A model generated the notes under the pieces. It did not search any database, was not told the DNA's origin, and was given only the letters and a program-made list of their open reading frames with translations. A DNA stretch of 64,000 nt from Eutreptiella sp. 'Long Island Sound 2002' (Eukaryota; Euglenozoa; Euglenophyceae; Eutreptiales; Eutreptiaceae), in contig OZ038383.1 in assembly GCA_964036045.1 (NCBI GenBank), forward strand, positions 113,123,241-113,187,240, in the 5' to 3' direction. Below, in pieces: positions 54,801 through 64,000 of this stretch (position 1 is its first letter; each line of letters opens with the position of its first letter). Made by a program: the position numbers and the translations under genes.

Positions 54801-57800
54801 CTGCATTGTTTTGTCGTCGGGCTCCGCATTGCTTTGTCGTCGGGCGCTGCATTGCTTTGTTGTCGGGCGCTGCATTGCCTTGTCGTCGGGCTCTGCATTG
54901 CTTTGTTGTCGGGCGCTGCATTGCTTTGTCGTCGGGCGCTGCATTGTTTTGTCGTCGGGCTCTGCATTGTTTTGCCGTCGGGCGCTGCATTGCTTTGTCG
55001 TCAGGCGCTGCATTGCTTTGTCGTCGGGCGCTGCATTGCTTTGTCGTCGGGCGCTGCATTGCTTTGTCGTCGGGCGCTGCATTGCTTTGTCGTCGGGCGC
55101 TGCATTGCTTTGTCGTCGGGCGCTGCATTGCTTTGTCGTCGGGCGCTGCATTGCTTTGTCGTCGGGCGCTGCATTGCTTTGTCGTCGGGCCCTGCATTGC
55201 TTTGCCGTCGGGCGCTGCATTCCTTTGTCGTTCGGCGCTGCATTGCTTTGTCGCCGGGCGCTGCATTGCTTTGTCGTCGGGCGCTGCATTGCTTTGTCGT
55301 CAGGCGCTGCATTGCTTTGCCTTCCGGCTCTGCATTGCTTTGCCATCTGGCGCTGCATTGCTTTGTCGTCGGGCGCTGCATTGCTTTGTCGTCGGGCTCT
55401 GCATTGCTTTGCCGTCAGGCGCTGCATTGCTTTGTCGTCGGGCGCTGCATTGCTTTGTCGTCGGGCTCTGCATTGCTTTGCCGTCAGGCGCTGCATTGCT
55501 TTGTCGTCTGGCGCTGCATTGCTTTGTCGTCGGGCGCTGCATTGCTTTGTCGTCGGGCTCTGCATTGCTTTGCCGTCGGGCGCTGCATTGCTTTGTCGTC
55601 GGGCGCTGCATTGCTTTGTCGTCGGGCTCTGCATTGCTTTGCCGTCGGGCGCTGCGTTGCTTTGTCGTCGGGCGCTGCATTGCTTTGTCGTTGGGCTCTG
55701 CATTGCTTTGCCGTCGAGCGCTGCATTGCTTTGTCGTCGGGCGCTGCATTGTTTTGTCGTCGGGCTCTGCATTGCTTTGCCGTCGGGCTCTGCATTGCTT
55801 TGCCGTCGGGCGCTGCATTGCTTTGTCGTCGGGCGCTGCATTGCTTTGTCGTCAGGCGCTGCTTTGCTTTGTCGTCGGGCGCTGCATTGCTTTGTCGTCG
55901 GGCTCTGCATTGCTTTGCTGTCGGGCGCTGCATTGCTTTGTCGTCGGGCGCTGCATTGCTTTGTCGTCGGGGGCTGCATTGCTTTGTCGTCGGGCTCTGC
56001 ATTGCTTTGTCGTCGGGCACTGCATTGCTTTGCCGTCGGGCGCTGCATTGCTTTGCCGTCGGGTGCTGCATTGCTTTGTCGTCGGGCGCTGCATTCCTTT
56101 GTCATCGGGCTCTGCACTGCTTTGCTGTCGGGCGCTGCATTGCTTTGTCATCGGGCGCTGCATTGCTTTGTCGTCGGGCTCTGCATTGCTTTGCTGTCGG
56201 GCGCTGCATTGCTTTGTCGTCGGGCGCTGCATTCCTTTGTCGTCGGGGGCTGCATTGCTTTGTCGTCGGGCTCTGCATTGCTTTGTCGTCGGGCACTGCA
56301 TTGCTTTGCCGTCGGGCGCTGCATTGCTTTGTCGTCGGGTGCTGCATTGCTTTGTCGTCGGGCGCTGCATTCCTTTGTCATCGGGCTCTGCATTGCTTTG
56401 CTGTCGGGCGCTGCATTGCTTTGTCGTCGGGCGCTGCATTGCTTTGTCGTCGGGCTCTGCATTGCTTTGTTGTTGGGCGCTGCATTGCTTTGTCGTCGGG
56501 CGCTGCATTGCTTTGTCGTCGGGGGCTGCATTGCTTTGTCGTCGGGCTCTGCATTGCTTTGTCGTCGGGCGCTGCATTGCTTTGTCGTCGGGTGCTGCAT
56601 TGCTTGGTCGTCGGGCGCTGCATTGCTTTGTCGTCGGGCTCTGCATTGCTTTGCTGTCGGGCGCTGCATTGCTTTGTCGTCAGGCGCTGCATTGCTTTGT
56701 CGTCGGGCTCTGCATTGCTTTGTTGTCGGGCGCTGCATTGCTTTGTCGTCGGGCGCTGCATTGTTTTGTCGTCGGGCTCTGCATTGCTTTGCCGTCGGGC
56801 GCTGCATTGCTTTGTCGTCGGGCGCTGCATTGTCGTCGGGCGCTGCATTGCTTTGTCGTCGGGCGCTGCATTGCTTTGTCGTCGGGCGCTGCATTGCTTT
56901 GTCGTCGGGCCCTGCATTGCTTTGTCGTCGGGCACTGCATTGCTTTGTCGTCGGGCGCTGCATTGCTTTGTCGTCGCGCGCTGCATTGCTTTGTCGTCGG
57001 GGGCTGCATTGCTTTATCGTCGGGCTCTGCATTGCTTTGTCGTCGGGCCCTGCATTGCTTTGCCGTCGGGCGCTGCATTCCTTTGTTGTTCGGCGCTGCA
57101 TTGCTTTGTCGTCGGGCGCTGCATTGCTTTGTCGTCGGGCTCTGCATTGCTTTGCCGTTGGGCGCTGCATTGCTTTGTCGTCGGGCGCTGCATTGCTTTG
57201 CCGTCGGACGCTGCATTGCTTTGTCCTCAGGCGCTGCATTGCTTTGTCGTCGGGCTTTGCATTGCTTTGCCGTCCGGCTCTGCATTGCTTTGCCCTAGCG
57301 CGCTGCATTGCTTTGTCGCCGGGCTCTGCATTGCTTTGCCGTCGGGCACTGCATTGCTTTGTCGTCGGGCGCTGCATTGCTTTGTCGTCGGGCGCTGCAT
57401 TGCTTTGCCGTCGGGCGCTGCTTTGCTTTGTGGTCGGGCTTTGCATTGCTTTGCCGTCGGGCTCTGCATTGCTTTGCCGTCCCGGGGTGCATTGCTTTGT
57501 CGTCGAGCGCTGCATTGCTTTGTTGTCGGGCTCTGCATTGCTTTGCCGTCGGTCGCTGCATTGCTTTGTCGTCAGGCGCTGCATTGCTTTGTCGTCGGGC
57601 TCTGCATTGCTTTGCCGTCGGGCGCTGCATTGCTTTGTCGTCGGGCGCTGCATTGCTTTGTCATCGGGCTCTGCATTGCTTTGCCTACGGGCGCTGCATT
57701 GCTTTGTCGTCAGGCGCTGCATTGCTTTGTCGTCGGGCCCTGCATTGCTTTGTCGTCGGGCTCTGCATTGCTTTGCCATCGGGCGCTGCATTGCTTTGTC

Positions 57801-60800
57801 GTCGGGCGCTGCATTGCTTTGTCGTCGGGCTCTGCATTGCTTTGCCGTCGGGCGCTGCATTGCGTTGTCGTCGGGCGCTGCATTGCTTTGTCGTCGAGCG
57901 CTGCATTGCTTTGTCGTCGAGCTCTGCATTGCTTTGCCGTCGGGCGCTGCATTGCTTTGTCGTCAGGCGCTGCATTGCTTTGTCGTGGGGCTCTGCATTG
58001 CTTTGTCGTCGGGCGCTGCATTGCTTTGTCGTCGAGCTCTGCATTGCTTTGCCGTCGGGCGCTGCATTGCTTTGTCGTCAGGCGCTGCATTGCTTTGTCG
58101 TCGGGCTCTGCATTGCTTTGTCGTCGGGCTCTGCATTGCTTTGCCATCGGGCGCTGCATTGCTTTGTCGTCGGGCGCTGCATTGCTTTGTCGTCAGGGTC
58201 TGCATTGCTTTGCCGTCGGGCGCTGCATTGCTTTGTCGTCGGGCGCTGCATTGCTTTGTCGTCGAGCGCTGCATTGCTTTGTCGTCGGGCGCTGCATTGC
58301 TTTGTCGTCGGGCTCTGGCTTGCTTTGCCGTCAGGCGTTGCATTGCTTTGTCGTCAGGCGCTGCATTGCTTTGTCGTCGGGCTCTGCATTGCTTTGCCGT
58401 CGGGCGCTGCATTGCTTTGTCGTCGGGCTTTGCATTGCTTTGCCGTCGGGCTCTGCATTGCTTTGCCGTCGGGCGCTGCATTGCTTTGTCGTCGGGCGCT
58501 GCATTGCTTTGTCGTTGGGCTCTGCATTGCTTTGCCGTCAGGCGCTGCATTGCTTTGTCGTCGGGCGCTGCATTGTTTTGTCGTCGGGCTCTGCATTGCT
58601 TTGCCGTCGGGCACTGCATTGCTTTGTCGTCGGGCGCTGCATTGCTTTGTCGTCGGGCGCTGCATTGCTTTGTCGTCGGGCGCTGCATTGCTTTGTTGTC
58701 GGGCGCTGCATTGCTTTGTCGTCGGGCTCTGCATTGCTTTGCCGTCAGGCGCTGCATTGCTTTGTCGTCGGGCGCTGCATTGCTTTGTCGTCGGGCGCTG
58801 CATTGCTTTGTCGTCGGGCGCTGCATTGCTTTGTCGTCGGGCGCTGCATTGCTTTGTCGTCGGGCGCCGCATTGCTTTGCCGTCGGGCTGCATTGCTTTG
58901 TCGTCGGGCGCTGCATTGCTTTGTCGTCGGGCTCTGCATTGCTTTGCTGTCGGGCGCTGCATTGCTTTGTCGCCGGGCGCTGCATTGCTTTGTCGTCGGG
59001 CGCTGCATTGCCTTGTCGTCGGGCTGTGCATTGCTTTGCCGTCGGGCTCTGCATTGCTTTGCCGTGCAGCTCTGCATTGCTTTGCCGTCGGGCTTTGAAT
59101 TGCTTTGCCGTCGGGCGCTGCATTGCTTTGCCGTCGGGCGCTGCATTGGTTTGTCGTCGGGCTTTGCATTGCTTTGCTGTCTAGCTCTGCATTGCATTGC
59201 CGTCGGGCGCTGCATTGCTTTGTCGTTGGGCTCTGCATTGCTTTGCCGTCGGGCTCTGCATTGCTTTGCCGTCGGGCGCTGCATTGCTTTGTCCCCGGGC
59301 TCTGCATTGCTTTGTCGTCGGGCTCTGCATTGCTTTGCCGTCGGGCGCTGCATTGCTTTGTCGTCAGGCGCTGCACTGCTTTGGCGTCGGGCTCTGCATT
59401 GCTTTGCCGTCGGGCGCTGCATTGCTTTGTCGTCGGGCGCTGCATTGCTTTGTCGTTGGGCTCTGCATTGCTTTGCCGTCGGGCGCTGCATTGCTTTGTT
59501 GTCGGGCGCTGCATTGCTTTGTCGTCGGGCTCTGCATTGCTTTGCCGTCGGGCGCTGCATTGCTTTGTCGTCGGGCGCTGCATTGCTTTGTCGTCGGGCG
59601 CCGCATTGCTTTGCCGTCGGGCGCTGCATTGCTTTGTCGTCGGGCGCTGCATTGCTTTGTCGTCGGGCTCTGCATTGCTTTGCTGTCGGGCGCTGCATTG
59701 CTTTGTCACCGGGCGCTGCATTGCTTTGTCGTTGATCTCTGCATTGCTTTGCCGTCGGGCGCTGCATTGCTTTGTCGTCGGGCGCTGCATTGCTTTGCCG
59801 TCGGGCGCTGCATTGCTTTGCCGTCGGGCGCTGCATTGCTTTGTCGTCGGGCTTTGCATTGCTTTGCCGTCGGGCTCTGCATTGCTTTGCCGTCGGGCGC
59901 TGCATTGCTTTGTCGTCGAGCGCTGCATTGCTTTGTCGCCCGGCTCTGCATTGCTTTGCCGTCGGGCACTGCATTGCTTTGTCGTCGGGCGCTGCATTGC
60001 TTTGCTGTCGGGCGCTGCATTGCTTTGTCGTCGGGCGCTGCATTGCTTTGTCGTCGGGCTTTGCATTGCTTTGTCGTCGAGCGCTGCATTGCTTTGTCGT
60101 CGCGCGCTGCATTGCTTTGTCATCGAGCGCTGCATTGCTTTGTCGTCGGGCTCTGCATTGCTTTGCCGTCGGTCACTGCATTGCTTTGTTGTCGGGCGCT
60201 GCATTGCTTTGTCGTCTGGCTCTGCATTGCTTTGCCGTCGGGCGCTGCATTGCTTTGTCGTCGGGCTCTGCATTGCTTTGCCGTCGGGCACTGCATTGCT
60301 TTGTCGTCGGGCGCTGCATTGCTTTGCCGTCGGGTGCTGCATTGCGTTGCCGTCGCGCGCTGCATTGCTTTGTCGTCGGGCTTTGCATTGCTTTGTCGTC
60401 GAGAGCTGCATTGCTTTGTCGTCGCGCGCTGCATTGCTTTGTCATCGAGCGCTGCATTGCTTTGTCGTCGGGCTCTGCATTGCTTTGCCGTCGGTCACTG
60501 CATTGCTTTGTCGTCGGGCGCTGCATTGCTTTGTCGTCTGGCTCTGCATTGCTTTGCCGTCGGGTGCTGCATTGCCTTGTCGTCGGGCTCTGCATTGCCT
60601 TGCCGTCGGGCGCTGCATTGCTTTGTCGTCGGGCTCTGCATTGCTTTGTCGTCGGGCTCTGCATTGCTTTGCCTACGGGCGCTGCATTGCTTTGTCGTCG
60701 GGCGCTGCATTGCTTTGTCGTCGGGCGCTGCATTGCTTTGTCGTCAGGCGCTGCATTGCTTTGTCGTCGGGCTCTGCATTGCTTTGCCATCGGGCGCTGC

Positions 60801-61450
60801 ATTGCTTTGTCGTCGGGCGCTGCATTGCTTTGTCGTCGGGCTCTGCATTGCTTTGCCGTCGGGCGCTGCATTGCTTTGTCGTCGGGCGCTGCATTGCTTT
60901 GTCGTCGAGCGCTGCATTGCTTTGTCGTCAGGCGCTGCATTACTTTGTCGTCGAGCTCTGCATTGCTTTGTCGTCGGGGGCTGCATTGCTTTGTCGTCGG
61001 GCGCTGCATTGCTTTGTCGTCGGGCTCTGCATTGCTTTGCCGTCGGGCGCTGCATTGCTTTGTCGTCGGGCGCTGCATTGTTTTGTCGTCGGGCGCTGCA
61101 ATGCTTTGTCGTCGGGCGCTGCAATGCTTTGTCGTCGGGCTCTGCATTGCTTTGGCTACGAGCGCTGCATTGCTTTGTCGTCGGGCGCTGCATTGCTTTG
61201 TCGTCGGGCGCTGCATTGCTTTGTCGTCAGGCGCTGCATTGCTTTGTCGTCGGGCTCTGCATTGCTTTGCCATCGGGCGCTGCATTGCTTTGTCGTCGGG
61301 CGCTGCATTGCTTTGTCGTCGGGCTCTCTATTGCTTTGCCGTCGGGCGCTGCATTGCTTTGTCGTCGGGCGCTGCATTGCTTTGTCGTCGGGCTCTGCAT
61401 TGCTTTGCCGTCAGGCGCTGCATTGCTTTGTCGTCAGGCGCTGCATTGCT
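51900..61450. repeat. About 6.85-kb satellite segment duplicated
   Basis: Segments at about 51900-54600 and 58750-61450 match. The GTGCAG monomer is at 52218 and 59064 and TTTGTCCCC at 52441 and 59287, an offset of 6,846, or 298 x 23 minus 8. The three short monomers between them (53441, 56830, 58880) add up to exactly -8. Confidence 0.7.
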
Positions 61451-63970
61451 TTGTCGTCGGGCGCTGCATTGCTTTGTCGTCGGGCTCTGCATTGCTTTGC
61501 CGTCGGGCGCTGCATTGCTTTGCTGTCGGGCGCTGCATTGCTTTGTCGTCGGGCGCTGCATTGCTTTGTCGTCGGGCTCTGCATTGCTTTATTGTCGGGC
61601 GCTGCATTGCTTTGTCGTCGGGCGCTGCATTGTTTTGTCGTCGGGCTCTGCATTGCTTTGCCGTCGGGCGCTGCATTGCTTTGTCGTCGGGCGCTGCATT
61701 GTCGTCGGGCGCTGCATTGCTTTGTCGTCGGGCGCTGCATTGCTTTGTCGTCGGGCGCTGCATTGCTTTGTCGTCGGGCGCTGCATTGCTTTGTCGTCGG
61801 GCACTGCATTGCTTTGTCGTCGGGCGCTGCATTGCTTTGTCGTCGGGCGCTGCATTGCTTTGTCGTCGGGGGCTGCATTGCTTTATCGTCGGGCTCTGCA
61901 TTGCTTTGTCGTCGGGCCCTGCATTGCCTTGCCGTCGGGCGCTGCATTCCTTTGTTGTTCGGCGCTGCATTGCTTTGTCGTCGGGCGCTGCATTGCTTTG
62001 TGGTCGGGCTCTGCATTGCTTTGCCGTTGGGTGCTGCATTGCTTTGTCGTCGGGCGCTGCATTGCTTTGCCGTCGGGCGCTGCATTGCTTTGTCCTCAGG
62101 CGCTGCATTGCTTTGTCGTCGGGCTTTGCATTGCTTTGCCGTCGGGCTCTGCATTGCTTTGCCCTCGCGCGCTGCATTGCTTTGTCGCCGGGCTCTGCAT
62201 TGCTTTGCTGTCGGGCACTGCATTTCTTTGTCGTCGGGCGCTGCATTGCTTTGTCGTCGGGCGCTGCATTGCTTTGCCGTCGGGCGCTGCTTTGCTTTGT
62301 GGTCGGGCTTTGCATTGCTTTGCCGTCGGGCTCTGCATTGCTTTGCCGTCCCGGGCTGCATTGCTTTGTCGTCGAGCGCTGCATTGCTTTGTTGTCGGGC
62401 TCTGCATTGCTTTGCCGTCGGTCGCTGCATTGCTTTGTCGTCAGGCGCTGCATTGCTTTGTCGTCGGGCTCTGCATTGCTTTGCCGTCGGGCGCTGCATT
62501 GCTTTGTCGTCGGGCGCTGCATTGCTTTGTCATCGGGCTCTGCATTGCTTTGCCTACGGGCGCTGCATTGCTTTGTCGTCAGGCGCTGCATTGCTTTGTC
62601 GTCGGGCCCTGCATTGCTTTGTCGTCGGGCTCTGCATTGCTTTGCCATCGGGCGCTGCATTGCTTTGTCGTCGGGCGCTGCATTGCTTTGTCGTCGGGCT
62701 CTGCATTGCTTTGCCATCGGGCGCTGCATTGCTTTGTCGTCGGGCGCTGCATTGCTTTGTCGTCGAGCGCTGCATTGCTTTGTCGTCGGGCGCTGCATTG
62801 CTTTGTCGTCGAGCTCTGCATTGCTTTGCCGTCGGGCGCTGCATTGCTTTGTCGTCAGGCGCTGCATTGCTTTGTCGTTGGGCTCTGCATTGCTTTGTCG
62901 TCGGGCGCTGCATTGCTTTGTCGTCGAGCTCTGCATTGCTTTGCCGTCGGGCGCTGCATTGCTTTGTCGTCAGGCGCTGCATGGCTTTGTCGTCGGGCTC
63001 TGCATTGCTTTGTCGTCGGGCTCTGCATTGCTTTGCCGTCGGGCGCTGCATTGCTTTGTCGTCGGGCGCTGCATTGCTTTGTCGTCGGGGTCTGCATTGC
63101 TTTGCCGTCGGGCGCTGCATTGCTTTGTCGTCGGGCGCTGCATTGCTTTGTCGTCGAGCGCTGCATTGCTTTGTCATCGGGCGCTGCATTGCTTTGTCGT
63201 CGGGCTCTGCATTGCTTTGCCGTCAGGCGTTGCATTGCTTTGTCGTCGGGCGCTGCATTGCTTTGTCGTCGGGCGCTGCATTGCTTTGTCGTCGGGCTCT
63301 GCATTGCTTTGCCGTCGGGCGCTGCATTGCTTTGTCGTCGGGCTTTGCATTGCTTTGCCGTCGGGCTCTGCATTGCTTTGCCGTCGGGCGCTGCATTGCT
63401 TTGTCGTCGGGCGCTGCATTGCTTTGTCGTCGGGCGCTGCATTGCTTTGTCGTCGGGCACTGCATTGCTTTGTCGTCGGGCGCTGCATTGCTTTGTCGTC
63501 GGGCGCTGCATTGCTTTGTCGTCGGGGGCTGCATTGCTTTATCGTCGGGCTCTGCATTGCTTTGTCGTCGGGCCCTGCATTGCTTTGCCGTCGGGCGCTG
63601 CATTCCTTTGTTGTTCGGCGCTGCATTGCTTTGTCGTCGGGCGCTGCATTGCTTTGTGGTCGGGCTCTGCATTGCTTTGCCGTTGGGGGCTGCATTGCTT
63701 TGTCGTCGGGCGCTGCATTGCTTTGCCGTCGGGCGCTGCATTGCTTTGTCCTCAGGCGCTGCATTCCTTTGTCGTCGGGCTTTGCATTGCTTTGCCGTCG
63801 GGCTCTGCATTGCTTTGCCCTCGCGCGCTGCATTGCTTTGTCGCCGGGCTCTGCATTGCTTTGCCGTCGGGCACTGCATTGCTTTGTCGTCGGGCGCTGC
63901 ATTGCTTTGTCGTCGGGCGCTGCATTGCTTTGCCGTCGGGCGCTGCATTGTTTTGTCGTCGGGCTCTGCA
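55000..63970. repeat. 4,869-bp and 1,656-bp offset satellite duplications
   Basis: The odd monomer CCTTTGTTGTTCGG occurs at 57080, 61949 and 63605. The first offset, 4,869, equals 212 x 23 minus 7, explained by short monomers at 58880 and 61695. The second, 1,656, equals 72 x 23. The CCTACGG monomers at 57684 and 62553 and the 18-base monomers at 56830 and 61695 also lie 4,869 apart or nearly so. Confidence 0.7.
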
Positions 63971-64000
63971 TTGCTTTGCCGTCGGGCTCTGCATTGCTTT

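Larger units (their letters stand above)
28731..64000 (+). repeat. 23-bp satellite array, right part, continues past window end
   Basis: From the GCATT at 28751 to the one at 63991 is 35,240 bases, which is 1,533 x 23 minus 19. I find six short monomers: about 35607 (-5), 50105 (-1), 53441 (-1), 56830 (-5), 58880 (-2) and 61695 (-5). They sum to exactly -19. Variation is otherwise substitutional, chiefly T/C at position 12 and GC/TC before the last T. C at position 12 goes with TC, often once per three monomers, a weak 69-bp higher-order pattern. No non-satellite DNA interrupts this part. No gene is supported despite very long open frames. Confidence 0.97.

Noticed and set aside
33704-57298. 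A continuous plus-strand open frame of 7,864 codons, and similar giants on both strands
   Set aside because: The frame is a by-product of a stop-free 23-bp monomer whose length is not a multiple of three. All six frames are open alike, the protein is the same 23-residue unit in each plus-strand frame, and there is no start, domain or codon preference.
28731-64000. Possible CRISPR array because of the short regular repeats
   Set aside because: There are no unique spacers: monomers abut directly, and the surroundings are eukaryotic with no cas genes.
20001-64000. Telomeric repeat
   Set aside because: The 23-base GC-rich monomer does not resemble known telomere repeats, and a gene fragment and a transposon interrupt or flank it.

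Overview
This is eukaryotic nuclear DNA made almost entirely of mobile and repetitive sequence. Evidence for a eukaryote is a chromodomain-bearing Ty3/gypsy LTR retrotransposon, minus-strand genes with GT-AG introns whose phases agree, and a long satellite array. The species cannot be fixed from sequence alone. The GC-rich retroelement and the mixture of element types would suit an alga or another protist, but that is a guess.

Layout. (1) Positions 1-16766: a Ty3/gypsy chromovirus-type element. The window opens inside its 5' LTR (1-2557) and its 3' LTR ends at about 16766; the LTRs are long (about 2.9 kb) and differ by roughly 2-3 % by eye. Between them lie a coiled-coil ORF, Gag with a zinc knuckle, protease, an unexpected DIRS-like methyltransferase-type segment, reverse transcriptase, RNase H, integrase and chromodomain. 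From 5081 to 12346 everything stays in one frame but is cut by four in-frame stops, so this copy is probably dead. (2) 16767-20000: short tandem repeats, a 184-bp tandem array (about 17110-18350), and two minus-strand coding-like remnants that I do not recognise. (3) 20001-64000: one 23-bp satellite array of about 1,590 monomers, open to the right. (4) 21325-28730: a 7,406-bp DNA transposon sitting inside that array. It has perfect 24-bp terminal inverted repeats and a 2-bp TT duplication; removing the element plus one TT restores the satellite register exactly.

The transposon is the most interesting part. On its minus strand it carries a spliced gene with a candidate D-D-E transposase (28180-26166) and a second, three-exon gene (25991-21986). 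The second gene runs from a Gln/Ala/Pro-rich N-terminus through Lys-rich and repeat-rich linkers to a C-terminal segment resembling a Fe(II)/2-oxoglutarate dioxygenase of the TET/JBP kind. Both genes carry an internal stop, and the second also has a frameshift. A short motif, CGGTTGAACA and its complement, is clustered just inside both termini and again in every predicted intron.

The satellite is remarkable for its register. Over 35.2 kb the net length change is only 19 bases, and all of it is accounted for by six short monomers. The monomer contains no stop triplet on either strand and 23 is not a multiple of 3, so all six frames stay open for kilobases. The resulting open frames of up to 7,864 codons are artefacts, not genes. 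Inside the array, blocks of 36, 72, about 79-85, 125, about 212 and about 298 monomers have been duplicated.
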